Assembly: GCF_001721685.1 (NCBI RefSeq)
Contig: NZ_CP012502.1
Location: 2,108,001-2,172,000, forward strand
Direction of reading: 5' to 3'
Source: Salisediminibacterium beveridgei
GTDB taxonomy: Bacteria; Bacillota; Bacilli; Bacillales; Salisediminibacteriaceae
Length of the DNA stretch: 64,000 nt
Shown: piece after piece, positions 54,944 to 64,000 of the stretch
How the letters are laid out: each line of letters starts with the position of its first letter
Position numbering within the stretch: position 1 is the first letter of the stretch
Made by a program: the position numbers and the translations under genes
Notes under the pieces: generated by a model
Databases searched by the model: none
Seen by the model: the letters and a program-made list of their open reading frames with translations, nothing else
Told to the model about the DNA's origin: nothing

Positions 54944-55495
54944 ATGGATCGATTGACATTAGCTACCATTTATAATCATCCCGTCGCCCAGAAATTCGTT
55001 AACCGCGCAGGGCTTGCCCATGCAATAGCTGTGGCCTATCATGCTTTTCGGATGGCCCTTGAACGCGACGTCAACCCGGATTTGGCTGTCAAAGCTGCAT
55101 TTCTTCATGATATGGGGCATTATCAATGGTACCGTAACGGCCAATGGGATTATGAACAATACCGCCTTCATGATATTCATCCAATAAAAGGGGCCGAACG
55201 TGCCCATAAATTATTAATCCGCTTAGGCGAAGACCGCAGAAATGCAAAAGAAATTTCACTTGCTGTTTTATTTCATACCAATTCATTTATTCCAGATGGT
55301 CAGGTGAATCGCACGCCACTCCAGCAGATCATTTCAGATGCCGATGAAGCAGATGAAGAACCCAGCGGCGAGCATCACTACCGGAAAATAAAACTCGAAA
55401 CCGCCTGGAAGAAAATTCACGAACTTGATTTGAAAGTTGACCAGGCTTTAAACGTTCAGGAAAATCAGAATCAATTCAACAAACCTCAAATCTGA
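54944..55495 (+). CDS. HD domain metal-dependent phosphohydrolase
   Basis: 183 aa. H...HD...D pattern: the first His in HAIAVAYHAFRMA, HD in FLHDMGHYQWY (about residue 52), and a late Asp in ISDADEADE. Such stand-alone HD proteins hydrolyse nucleotides or related phosphate esters; the substrate cannot be told. GGAGGGTGCAGG precedes the ATG. It lies about 65 bases upstream of the riboswitch leader, which has its own promoter. Confidence 0.82.
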   Translation: MDRLTLATIYNHPVAQKFVNRAGLAHAIAVAYHAFRMALERDVNPDLAVKAAFLHDMGHYQWYRNGQWDYEQYRLHDIHPIKGAERAHKLLIRLGEDRRNAKEISLAVLFHTNSFIPDGQVNRTPLQQIISDADEADEEPSGEHHYRKIKLETAWKKIHELDLKVDQALNVQENQNQFNKPQI

Positions 55496-55503
55496 ATAGC
55501 ACT

Positions 55504-55531
55504 TGCAGAATTTGTTATCCAATGCTATAGT
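55504..55531 (+). promoter_or_regulatory. promoter of the riboswitch leader
   Basis: TTGCAG, 16 bases, TATAGT, about 30 bases before the aptamer. Confidence 0.55.
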
Positions 55532-55561
55532 GAACTCACAATCAAATCAGCACCTTCAAAG

Positions 55562-55712
55562 TGAGAAGGGGAGTAGCGACCATTATGGTCTGTAAATCGT
55601 CATGACAGTGCGGTAGAACGCACTCGGTTTACGGAGTTTCAGTAACTTACTGGGATACGCAAGACCTTTTTATGAGCAGTCAAAGCGACACGCTCATAAA
55701 GAGGTCTTTTTT
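55562..55712 (+). promoter_or_regulatory. yybP-ykoY (manganese-sensing) riboswitch with terminator
   Basis: The conserved 5' motif AAGGGGAGTAGC (55566-55577) and the 3' motif ACGCAAGACC (55657-55666) enclose stem-loops, as in the yybP-ykoY class. The last bases AAGACCTTTTTATGAGC also form the 5' side of a strong terminator ending GAGGTCTTTTTT (55661-55712). Metal binding should hold the AAGACC strand in the aptamer and let transcription continue into the exchanger gene. Confidence 0.85.
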
Positions 55713-55739
55713 GTGTCAAAACAAGGAGAGATGATTCTT

Positions 55740-56738
55740 ATGATTTATACCGGCTTTCTGATCAGTGCCCTCATTACTGTTATAGCCGCGGTGAAACTGT
55801 CAACCTATGCAGATGTCATTGGTGAAAGAACCCGGCTTGGGGGAATGCTGGCAGGTACACTGCTGTTAGCTGGTGCCACAAGCTTACCTGAAGTGACGAC
55901 TTCATTGACCGCCGTTGTTGTTGAGAATCCGGACATCGCAGTCAGCAACGTATTAGGCAGCAATCTTTTCAATTTGATGATCCTTGCATCTTTTGATGTC
56001 TTCTATCGCCGGAACCGTATGTTCCGTCACGTTGGATCTGATCACCAGCTGACAGCATGGATAGGACTCTTCATGACTGCAGTGATCGCTTTGGGAATGA
56101 TGAGTCCGATGAGCATAGAATGGTTCAATATCGGAATTGAAATGTTTCTGATGATGGTCATTTATGTTGCAGGAATCATTACCCTTTCAAAAAAAGAATT
56201 TACAGAACCATTGATGCAGCAATCAACGTCGATCGAATCCGTTTATCACAAAAAGGCGATTTCCTTAAAGGAAGCAAAAGTTGGTTTTCTCATTGCCAGT
56301 GTCATTACGCTGATCGCAGGATCATTTCTGACCCTTACCGGTGATGCGATTGCAATTGCAACCAATATGAGTTCAAGCTTCATGGGAACGTTTCTGATTG
56401 CTGCGGCAACAAGCTTACCTGAAGTCGTTGCAGTACTGGTGGCTGTCCAACTGGCAAATTACGCATTGGCTGTCGGGAATATTCTTGGCAGTAATATGTT
56501 TAATCTCCTTATCCTGGCTCTTGTTGATTTTTTCGTCAGAGACCAGGCTGTTCTTCAGGCAGTGCACCCGGTCACAATACTGACTGTTATCACCGTATTT
56601 TTGCTCAATTCGATTGTATTGTTTGCTCTTTATAAGGCGAAAGCGTTATCCGTTGATGGAAAGTGTTATTCACTCCCCTCCGCAGTCCTCGTCCTTTTGT
56701 ATTTCATATCAAGCTATTTCATTTTTACGTTAAGTTAA
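55740..56738 (+). CDS. CaCA superfamily cation exchanger (YrbG-like)
   Basis: 332 aa with ten predicted membrane helices in two inverted halves. Each half has an alpha repeat: GATSLPEVTTSL/SNVLGSNLFNLMIL and AATSLPEVVAVL/GNILGSNMFNLLIL. Such proteins exchange Na+ or H+ for Ca2+ or a related divalent ion. The riboswitch in front suggests manganese-responsive expression, so manganese (or calcium) export is likely. The ATG at 55740 is about 11 bases from AAGGAG; an ATG at 55731 is too close. Confidence 0.88.
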   Translation: MIYTGFLISALITVIAAVKLSTYADVIGERTRLGGMLAGTLLLAGATSLPEVTTSLTAVVVENPDIAVSNVLGSNLFNLMILASFDVFYRRNRMFRHVGSDHQLTAWIGLFMTAVIALGMMSPMSIEWFNIGIEMFLMMVIYVAGIITLSKKEFTEPLMQQSTSIESVYHKKAISLKEAKVGFLIASVITLIAGSFLTLTGDAIAIATNMSSSFMGTFLIAAATSLPEVVAVLVAVQLANYALAVGNILGSNMFNLLILALVDFFVRDQAVLQAVHPVTILTVITVFLLNSIVLFALYKAKALSVDGKCYSLPSAVLVLLYFISSYFIFTLS

Positions 56739-56744
56739 TGCCTC

Positions 56745-56773
56745 TTGTCACAACGATTTATTCATCGTATAAT
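56745..56773 (+). promoter_or_regulatory. promoter of the trpS leader
   Basis: TTGTCA, 17 bases, TATAAT; transcription would start near 56780, at the beginning of the T-box leader. Confidence 0.75.
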
Positions 56774-56779
56774 ATTGAT

Positions 56780-58101
<1,322 letters not shown>

Positions 58102-58109
58102 TGTTCTGG

Positions 58110-58152
58110 TGTGATAAATCTCACATTAATCGCATATGCGCTATGGTATGCT
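58110..58152 (+). promoter_or_regulatory. fnr promoter with Fnr operator
   Basis: TGTGA-TAAATC-TCACA at 58110-58125 is a perfect Fnr consensus. The -10 box TATGCT is at 58147-58152; the expected start near 58159 puts the operator centre at about -41.5, the class II activation position. Confidence 0.8.
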
Positions 58153-58190
58153 TTAATCATTAAAGCAACCACCGAACTGGAGTGATACTT

Positions 58191-58916
58191 ATGGGAATGA
58201 CGAGATATAAGGAAGAAGCAGCACACCCTTTTTTCCTTCAATTGACAAAAGAAGATCAACATTTCTTGCTGTATCAGGGTGATCGTATATCTTTCAAATC
58301 GGGTACCCTCCTTTATCAGGAGGGAGATGAGCTGAATGATGTTTTTATCATTCTCTCGGGCACAGTTCGTCTGACAAAAAGCGTTCAAGATGATAAATCC
58401 TTCGTGCTTCATATGAAATCAAAATTTCAAGTTTTGGGAGAAGAAATACTTTTCCAAAACCCTGTAGCAGCATTAAGCGTGGAAGTCACAAAAGACACGA
58501 TTTGCATCCGCCTTTCAAGACAGCAGCTGGAAGACGCATTTCACAATAACAACAGGCTGAAGCAAGCTTTCATACAACTGGCATCCTTAAATCTGCTTTC
58601 CACTCAGGCAAAATTCAGTGATCTATTTATGTATGGAAAAACAGGGGCACTTTATTCAGTGTTGATTCGTTTAGCGAATTCAAACGGTTTTTTGGATGAG
58701 ACGGGAAATATCGTTATTGAACAAAGTTTGACACATCAGGAAATTGCTCAGATCATCGGGACAACCAGAGAAACCGTGAACCGGATGATTACAGAATTAA
58801 AAGATCGGCGAATTTTATCTGCGACGAGGTCGAGCATCGTGATTCATGATATCAATGTGATGAAAGAAGCTCTTCACTGTGAAAAATGCCCGGTTGCTGT
58901 TTGTACCATTTCATAA
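58191..58916 (+). CDS. fnr: anaerobic regulator Fnr (Crp/Fnr family)
   Basis: 241 aa. Cyclic-nucleotide-like N-terminal barrel (GTLLYQEGDELNDVFIILSG), a dimer helix, and a C-terminal winged helix (LTHQEIAQIIGTTRETVNRMI). The tail CEKCPVAVC (C-x2-C-x4-C) matches the C-terminal 4Fe-4S ligands of Bacillus Fnr, unlike the N-terminal cluster of E. coli. GGAGTGATACTT precedes the ATG at 58191. No narK is adjacent; the gene follows trpS. Confidence 0.92.
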   Translation: MGMTRYKEEAAHPFFLQLTKEDQHFLLYQGDRISFKSGTLLYQEGDELNDVFIILSGTVRLTKSVQDDKSFVLHMKSKFQVLGEEILFQNPVAALSVEVTKDTICIRLSRQQLEDAFHNNNRLKQAFIQLASLNLLSTQAKFSDLFMYGKTGALYSVLIRLANSNGFLDETGNIVIEQSLTHQEIAQIIGTTRETVNRMITELKDRRILSATRSSIVIHDINVMKEALHCEKCPVAVCTIS

Positions 58917-58933
58917 TGAGACATGATTTTCTC

Positions 58934-58969
58934 CGTATCCTGAGAACTTATCTTTCGGGGTACTTTTTT
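58934..58969 (+). terminator. weak terminator after fnr
   Basis: GTATCC pairs with GGGGTAC around a long loop, followed by TTTTTT. Confidence 0.55.
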
Positions 58970-59066
58970 ATGATTAATTCAATGCACGAATAGCTCGGAA
59001 TACAAATTAATCTTCTCATTATGAGACATATTCTGTTATAATGATTCATGTTAAGAGGTGAAGATA

Positions 59067-60077
59067 ATGACGAATGAAAAGACAGCGAAATGGCGTATGA
59101 AAATTAAAGTCTTCCTGCTTGTCTTTCTACTGATGAGCTTGGGTGCTGTGGCAATTGCTGCATGGGCAAATGACGAATATTATCAGGCTAGACAGGATAC
59201 CATTGACGAAATCGAAGAAAGCGGAAGCTCTATAGAATCTGAACATGAAATTGAATTTAATGTGAATGAACCTGAAGACGATTCGTTGAACGCTTTAAAT
59301 CTTTTGCTTGTTGGTGTTGACAGCGATGGAGGGGTCGCGCGCACTGACACGATCATGATTGCAAGATACTTGCCTGATGAAGCAGATATTAAACTCGCCT
59401 CCATTATGCGTGATACATACGTTGAAATACCTGGACATGGAAAGAACAAAATAAATGCCGCCTACGCTTTTGGTGGATTGGATCTGTTGAGAGAAACCAT
59501 TGAATTGAACTTTGACTTTGACATTCAACACTATGCTCAAGTTGATTTCGACAGTTTTAAACGGGTCGTAGACACCGTTTCTCCTGAGGGAATCGATATT
59601 GAAGTTGAAAACCGGATGTTCTACGAAGACAGAGTTGAAGGTTTAGTCATTGATTTTCAGCCCGGTACACACACGATGGATGGTTCCGAAGCATTGAAAT
59701 ACGTCCGCTTTCGGAGCGACTCTGAAAATGACTTTGGCCGGGTTCGCCGGCAACAGGAACTGCTTTCAATCCTGCAGGATGAAATTCTCAGCCTCTCTGG
59801 CGTTGCAAAAGTTCCATCACTTTTAGGATCCGTTGAACCCTATATTCAAACTAATCTTTCCAATGGAAAGATGATGTCATATGGCCGCGATTTCTTTTTA
59901 AATGGACCTGAAGACATCGGTACCCTGACGATTCCTGTTGAAGGCAGCTTCACTCATGAGTATTATACGCATGCCGGAGCTGTTCTCGAACCGGATTTAA
60001 ACGAGAATAACGATGCATTATCGTCATTTTTAGATCCCGATACAGATCAGGTTACGATTCATGATGATGAAGATTGA
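59067..60077 (+). CDS. LytR-CpsA-Psr (LCP) family cell-wall polymer ligase
   Basis: 336 aa. One N-terminal membrane helix (about residues 11-32), then the LCP domain outside: NLLLVGVDSDGGVARTDTIM, SIMRDTYVEIPGHGKNKINAAYAFGG, LKYVRFRS..DFGRVRRQQ. LCP enzymes attach teichoic acids or capsule to peptidoglycan from lipid-linked precursors. The tail is acidic. The ATG at 59067 follows AGAGGTGAAGATA; a GTG three codons earlier overlaps this site. Confidence 0.92.
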   Translation: MTNEKTAKWRMKIKVFLLVFLLMSLGAVAIAAWANDEYYQARQDTIDEIEESGSSIESEHEIEFNVNEPEDDSLNALNLLLVGVDSDGGVARTDTIMIARYLPDEADIKLASIMRDTYVEIPGHGKNKINAAYAFGGLDLLRETIELNFDFDIQHYAQVDFDSFKRVVDTVSPEGIDIEVENRMFYEDRVEGLVIDFQPGTHTMDGSEALKYVRFRSDSENDFGRVRRQQELLSILQDEILSLSGVAKVPSLLGSVEPYIQTNLSNGKMMSYGRDFFLNGPEDIGTLTIPVEGSFTHEYYTHAGAVLEPDLNENNDALSSFLDPDTDQVTIHDDED

Positions 60078-60104
60078 TTAAAGAAGGCTATCTTGTGTTT
60101 CATC

Positions 60105-60148
60105 AACAAGCACCCTGTCCATTCTATCCTGGACAGGGTGCTTGTTTT
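60105..60148. terminator. bidirectional terminator between LCP gene and fabF
   Basis: CAAGCACCCTGTCC, loop, GGACAGGGTGCTTGTTTTC; perfect 14-bp stem. Confidence 0.95.
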
Positions 60149-60158
60149 CTCTCCGTTT

Positions 60159-61400
60159 TTATTTTTCAAATGCTTTGAATGCCAGTGTCACGTTGTGACC
60201 CCCAAAACCAAGGGAATTACTTAATACAGTTCGAACTGGCGCTTCCTTTGCTCCATGAATTACATAGTCTAAATCACAATCCGGATCAGGTGTTTCATAA
60301 TTCATTGTTGGTGGAACGATTTGATCTGTAATGGCTTTTACACTGAAAATCGCCTCCAAAGCTCCTGCTGCACCAAGTAAATGACCGGTCATCGACTTTG
60401 TCGAACTCATGTAAAGCTCATTTGCATCCGATCCAAAAACCGTTTTCACAGCCATGGTCTCATATTTATCATTGTATTCGGTACTGGTCCCGTGAGCATT
60501 GATGTAATCAACATCTTTCGTTGTCAATCCACCGTCTTCAAGTGCAATCCGCATTGCTCTCACACCACCTTCTCCGCCTGGTGCGGGTGCAGTGACATGG
60601 TATGCATCACCAGTTGCGCCATAACCGACAATTTCACCATAAATGGTTGCTCCTCGTGCTTCAGCTGATTCAAGAGATTCCAGTACAAGAATTCCGGCAC
60701 CCTCAGCCATGACAAAGCCATCACGGTTTTTATCAAACGGTCGGCTTGCTGTTTTTGGATCTGCATTTGTGGACATCGCTTTAGCTGCTGAGAAGCCTGC
60801 CAGTGCCATTTCGGTGATCGGGGCTTCCGCTCCCCCGGTAATCATCGCCTCCGCATCTCCACGCTGAATGACTTTGAACGCGTCTCCTATGGAGTTTGCA
60901 CCTGATGCACAGGCCGTAACTGAACAGGAATTAATTCCTTTTGCCCCCAGTTTGATGGACACCTGACCTGAAGCCATGTCGGGGATCAGCATCGGGACAA
61001 AAAATGGTGATACTCTTCGCTGACCACGTTCACGGTACAAATTCGTCTGTTTTTCGTAAGTTTCCATTCCTCCGATCCCAGAACCGATCCAAACCCCGAT
61101 TCGTTCAGCATTCTCTTCAGTAATGTTAAGCCCTGCATCTTTAACTGCCATGTCCGCGGCTACGACTGCAAACTGCGTGAAACGGTCCATTTTTCGTGCT
61201 TCTTTTCCTTCCATGTAGTCCTGTGGGTTAAAATCCTTCACCTCACCTGCGACACTCGTCGGAAAAATTTCAGGGTCAATCCGGGTCATCGTTGTAATTC
61301 CCGAATGTCCCTGTTTAACAGCTGACCATGTGGATTCCACATCCAAGCCAAGAGGATTCACTGTTCCTAAGCCCGTTATCACAACACGTTTTTTTTCCAT
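60159..61400 (-). CDS. fabF: beta-ketoacyl-ACP synthase II
   Basis: 413 aa, the B. subtilis length. It elongates acyl-ACP with malonyl-ACP. Catalytic Cys is in VTACASGAN, and the two His in [11 protein letters not shown] and [26 protein letters not shown] sets the ATG at 61400; the frame runs 23 codons upstream. It lies 35 bases after fabH in one operon. Confidence 0.96.
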   Translation of the reverse strand: MEKKRVVITGLGTVNPLGLDVESTWSAVKQGHSGITTMTRIDPEIFPTSVAGEVKDFNPQDYMEGKEARKMDRFTQFAVVAADMAVKDAGLNITEENAERIGVWIGSGIGGMETYEKQTNLYRERGQRRVSPFFVPMLIPDMASGQVSIKLGAKGINSCSVTACASGANSIGDAFKVIQRGDAEAMITGGAEAPITEMALAGFSAAKAMSTNADPKTASRPFDKNRDGFVMAEGAGILVLESLESAEARGATIYGEIVGYGATGDAYHVTAPAPGGEGGVRAMRIALEDGGLTTKDVDYINAHGTSTEYNDKYETMAVKTVFGSDANELYMSSTKSMTGHLLGAAGALEAIFSVKAITDQIVPPTMNYETPDPDCDLDYVIHGAKEAPVRTVLSNSLGFGGHNVTLAFKAFEK

Positions 61401-61435
61401 TCTTGATCTCTCCTTTTGTTCATTGAAATCCTTCA

Positions 61436-62368
61436 TCATCTTCCCCATTTCAGCGCAACTGCACCCCATACAAGTCCAGCACCAAAACCAACTAAAACAA
61501 GCGTATCTCCATCTTTGATTTTATTTTCTGATACTTCATAAGCAAGTGAAAGCGGGATTGAAGCGGAAGATGTATTCCCGTATTTATCAACAGTCAATGA
61601 CATCCGTTCTTCAGGAAGATCCAGTCTTTGCCTTGCTGATTCCATAATTCGGATATTTGCCTGATGAGGGATCAGAAAATCAACGTCTTCTTTTTTAAGT
61701 CCAGCTTTTTCAACCACATGCAAAGATGATTCACCCATTTGTCTGACTGCAAATTTAAACACTTCTCGTCCGTTCATCATCAAATGGTTTTCCAGCCGAA
61801 TATGATCTCCGCCATGACCATCTGCCCCTAATTCAAATGACAGAATTCCCCGGTCATCTGAAACGGGTCCCATCACAACCGAACCCGAACCATCTCCGAA
61901 TAATACTGCTGTATTTCGATCTTCCCAGTCGACTACTTTGGATAATTTCTCTGTCCCGATAACGAGGACATGTTTATAATCTCCGTTTTCTATGAATTGT
62001 TTACCTGTAATGAGACCGTACATAAAACCGGCACATGCAGCACTGATATCCATAGCTGCAGCACGATGGGCACCAAGTGCCTTTTGCACCATGGCAGAGA
62101 CAGATGGAAATGCCTGATCCGGTGTAACGGTTGCAACAAGGATTAAATCCAGTTCCTCTGGAGAAATGTCTGCATCTTCCATGGCTCTTTTCGCTGATGC
62201 AATACTCATATCCGAGGTGTCCACATCATCCGCAGCAATTCGCCGTTCCTTGATCCCCGTTCGTGTTCTGATCCATTCATCTGTTGTATCCAGACGTTTT
62301 TCCAAGTCATGATTCGTCACAACCTGTTCCGGGGTATATGCCCCAATTCCCCAAATTCCTGCTCGCAT
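61436..62368 (-). CDS. fabH: beta-ketoacyl-ACP synthase III
   Basis: 310 aa. It starts fatty-acid synthesis by condensing branched or straight acyl-CoA with malonyl-ACP. The Cys-His-Asn triad is seen in [19 protein letters not shown] and GNTSSAS. This is the FabHA copy by synteny with med and fabF. AGGTGCACCAA precedes the ATG at 62368; the GTG three codons earlier sits in that site. Confidence 0.95.
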   Translation of the reverse strand: MRAGIWGIGAYTPEQVVTNHDLEKRLDTTDEWIRTRTGIKERRIAADDVDTSDMSIASAKRAMEDADISPEELDLILVATVTPDQAFPSVSAMVQKALGAHRAAAMDISAACAGFMYGLITGKQFIENGDYKHVLVIGTEKLSKVVDWEDRNTAVLFGDGSGSVVMGPVSDDRGILSFELGADGHGGDHIRLENHLMMNGREVFKFAVRQMGESSLHVVEKAGLKKEDVDFLIPHQANIRIMESARQRLDLPEERMSLTVDKYGNTSSASIPLSLAYEVSENKIKDGDTLVLVGFGAGLVWGAVALKWGR

Positions 62369-62409
62369 TTGGTGCACCTGCCTTTAATCATATAGTTCTA
62401 TCACCAATA

Positions 62410-62438
62410 ATTATGACCTAGTAATAAAAAAATTGCAA
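62410..62438 (-). promoter_or_regulatory. fabH-fabF promoter with FapR-like operator
   Basis: On the minus strand TTGCAA (62433-62438), 17 bases, CATAAT (62410-62415). The plus strand 62410-62428 reads ATTATGACCTAGTAATAAA, sharing the ACCTAGT core and 14 of 19 positions of the Bacillus FapR box as recalled, over the -10 region. Confidence 0.7.
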
Positions 62439-62488
62439 GATCTATTCCTGAAATGCTCTTCAAATGAGATCTTGCAGAATATGGCCCC

Positions 62489-62542
62489 AAAAAAGATACT
62501 GGAATCAACCGGTATGAATGAACCGTTGATTCCAGTATCTTT
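62489..62542 (-). terminator. strong terminator after the med operon
   Basis: On the minus strand AAAGATACTGGAATCAAC, loop, GTTGATTCCAGTATCTTTTTT; an 18-bp stem. Confidence 0.95.
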
Positions 62543-62876
62543 ATCTCTCTCTATCGTCTTCGTTCAACAGTCTCATCAATTCATCGAACATCTCGTCCAC
62601 TCGCTGTTTTAAAGCTTCTTCTTTTTCTGTGGATGGAGGATACTTGGCGAGTTCCTCACATGTTTCAAGAAAGCGTTCTGTTTTTTTTGTACCGATTTGT
62701 GCAATGGCTACGTAGCAGAGCAATTTCACATTCGGATTGTCCTCTTGATGAAATAAAGGCACGAGCGGTTCGAGATTCTCGAGAGCCTCCTGATAGTCGC
62801 GCTGATGGACTGCCTGATACCCTGCTGTCATACGTTCAGCAAATTTTCTCATTGCTTTTTCCTGATCGTGTTTCAC
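62541..62876 (-). CDS. 111-aa TPR-like helical protein downstream of med
   Basis: Not recognised. Helical, with a pattern like one or two tetratricopeptide units (AGYQAVHQRDYQEALENLEPLV, NVKLLCYVAIAQI, RFLETCEELAKY). The GTG start at 62876 follows GAAGGGGTTTTTAAA; the longer open frame upstream lies inside med and is not coding. In B. subtilis this position is held by comZ, an inhibitor of ComK-related expression; this protein is longer and not clearly ComZ. It lies 13 bases after med and is co-transcribed. Confidence 0.75.
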   Translation of the reverse strand: MKHDQEKAMRKFAERMTAGYQAVHQRDYQEALENLEPLVPLFHQEDNPNVKLLCYVAIAQIGTKKTERFLETCEELAKYPPSTEKEEALKQRVDEMFDELMRLLNEDDRER

Positions 62877-62889
62877 TTTAAAAACCCCT

Positions 62890-63870
62890 TCACTCAGTGG
62901 CGTAAGCCTCATGCGGCAATTCACCGGTTTCCTGATAGTGTGTGATATGGCTTTCAAGCCATTCCACCACATCATCGGGCACTCCTGCCCCGTATTCTCC
63001 CATTGTAATTGCATCATCTTGAAAATCAAAGTAAAGATTTCCCGACTCAAGTTCCCCTTTTTTGAATTGATCAAAAGTGAAATCATAGATTGCATCAACT
63101 TTTTGAACGGTGCTTGTCAAAATGACCTGTTCACCAAGATCAATCTGATCACCGACATATCCGATTGCTCTTAGCCCCGCTGCTTTCACCTCATCAACAA
63201 TTTTGATATGAAAACCATCTGCAGCTGGATAAAAAATATCCACGCCATTTTGTTCCATCATTCTGAAATAGGCGGTAGCCCGATGCTCATCCACCCAGGA
63301 TTCAGTATATTCGATTTCAAGATGAACGTCTGGACGATGGTATTTCGCTCCTGAAGTAAAACCTTTCACTTCGGGTTGAAATGGAAAGGCTGCAATGACA
63401 CCAACACGGTTCGTTTCGGACATTTCACTTGCCAGCATACCTGCAAAATACCCCATCGCATAGCCTTCAAAATGGAGACCGGTGAGATTATCACCTTCGA
63501 GTTCTGAGTTCATTCCAGCGAAATGAACATCCGGATAGTCACCAGCAATTTCAAGAAAAACCTGCTCATATAAATGGCTGTGACCTATAATCAAGTCTGC
63601 TTGATAATCGTCAACCAACTCTTCTACAGTCGATCGAATCATCCTTGGTGTACTGATATTCTCTTTGACGTAGACGTCTATTTCATAATCTGACTGAAGT
63701 CTTAAAACAGACTGATAGGCCTCCTGGTTCCACCCCTGGTCATCAATATGATGAGATAGTAACACGCCTACAGTCACATCCTCCTCATTGAAAGATGATG
63801 GCGTACAGGCACTGTTGAGCATTAAGAGCCCTGTAAGCAATATCGAATACCGTTTTAAAATCACAATCAT
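62890..63870 (-). CDS. med: Med-like BMP-family lipoprotein
   Basis: 326 aa. Lipoprotein signal with lipobox LNSAC (Cys at about residue 22), then a periplasmic-binding-type fold of the basic membrane protein family: VGVLLSHHIDDQGWNQEAY, FAGMNSELEG, AAFPFQPEVKGF, FYPAADGFH. In B. subtilis Med affects ComK production. The position upstream of fabH fits med. The start at 63870 follows GAGGTGAAATGT; the GTG three codons earlier lies in that site. Confidence 0.85.
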   Translation of the reverse strand: MIVILKRYSILLTGLLMLNSACTPSSFNEEDVTVGVLLSHHIDDQGWNQEAYQSVLRLQSDYEIDVYVKENISTPRMIRSTVEELVDDYQADLIIGHSHLYEQVFLEIAGDYPDVHFAGMNSELEGDNLTGLHFEGYAMGYFAGMLASEMSETNRVGVIAAFPFQPEVKGFTSGAKYHRPDVHLEIEYTESWVDEHRATAYFRMMEQNGVDIFYPAADGFHIKIVDEVKAAGLRAIGYVGDQIDLGEQVILTSTVQKVDAIYDFTFDQFKKGELESGNLYFDFQDDAITMGEYGAGVPDDVVEWLESHITHYQETGELPHEAYATE

Positions 63871-64000
63871 ACATTTCACCTCAATAGTTGTTTGGGAGCA
63901 ATTTTTCCTGCAACGAAATACTGCCCGGAAACTCTATTTTACATGAAGTTACATAAAATATCATTATGTATTTCGCCGATAGAATAACCATTCACCGGCA

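Noticed and set aside
58914..59030. Similar segments TCATAATGAGACAT and TCATTATGAGACAT around the fnr-LCP gap
   Set aside because: Two short imperfect copies about 100 bases apart; no further copies, so probably chance.
62877..63098. N-terminal extension of the 111-aa gene
   Set aside because: This part overlaps the 3' end of med in another frame; the GTG at 62876 with its own ribosome site explains the gene.

Overview
The window is a contiguous piece of a low-to-mid GC Bacillaceae (Bacillota) chromosome, with no prophage, plasmid or CRISPR locus. Gene order supports the placement: ktrC / mscS / dapL-dapH; yjcF-yjcG; the long block rluA-nadF-relQ // yjbK-yjbJ // yjbI-spxH // pepF-coiA-mecA-spx-yjbC; and med-(orf)-fabH-fabF all follow Bacillus subtilis order or close variants. 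Two MscS channels, two Ktr gating subunits, a betaine (BCCT) carrier and many acidic proteins suggest a salt- or alkali-tolerant lifestyle, which is an inference.

Layout. 1-7.4 kb: ion and turgor genes (ktrC, mscS, a second MscS, ktrA), lysine/cell-wall dapL-dapH, an HD-GYP-like protein and an orphan ABC ATPase. 7.4-15.3 kb: nfrA1, luxS, yjcF-yjcG, a PgpA-like protein, helicase yfmL, a SufT-like factor, an aldo/keto reductase and a MATE exporter. 15.4-19 kb: a tRNA-Val, an ECF sigma/anti-sigma-like pair and a BCCT transporter. 19-29 kb: glyoxylate shunt (aceA-glcB) and glutamate synthase (gltB-gltD). 29-36.7 kb: the most unusual stretch, with an exported membrane hydrolase, an msrA whose catalytic codon is UGA, a GGDEF-EAL gene split at an A9 tract, a 650-bp non-coding stretch and an orphan radical SAM/SPASM gene. 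36.8-42 kb: bactofilin + M23 peptidase, flavin reductase, MFS exporter and fabI. 42-53.3 kb: the conserved yjb/Spx/MecA block. 53.5-64 kb: a secreted COG1306-type protein, an HD hydrolase, a cation exchanger behind a yybP-ykoY riboswitch, trpS behind a T-box, fnr, an LCP protein, and fabF-fabH-orf-med.

The strongest unexpected signal is at 31541-32173. A complete MsrA reads through an in-frame UGA exactly where the catalytic cysteine of GCFW belongs. Twelve bases after the UGA comes a 7-bp hairpin with a GGUUC loop, the arrangement of a bacterial SECIS, so this looks like a selenoprotein MsrA that routine annotation would truncate.

Regulatory logic is readable in several places. A RoxS/RsaE-type small RNA lies between spxH and pepF, with Rex/Fnr-type palindromes on both sides of its promoter. 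Fnr has a class II-positioned site in front of its own gene. A PerR-like box overlaps the spx promoter, and FapR-like boxes sit on the fabI and fabH promoters. Redox and thiol-stress functions (Spx, SpxH, MecA, RoxS, Fnr, truncated haemoglobin, MsrA, NfrA1) are thus concentrated in this segment.
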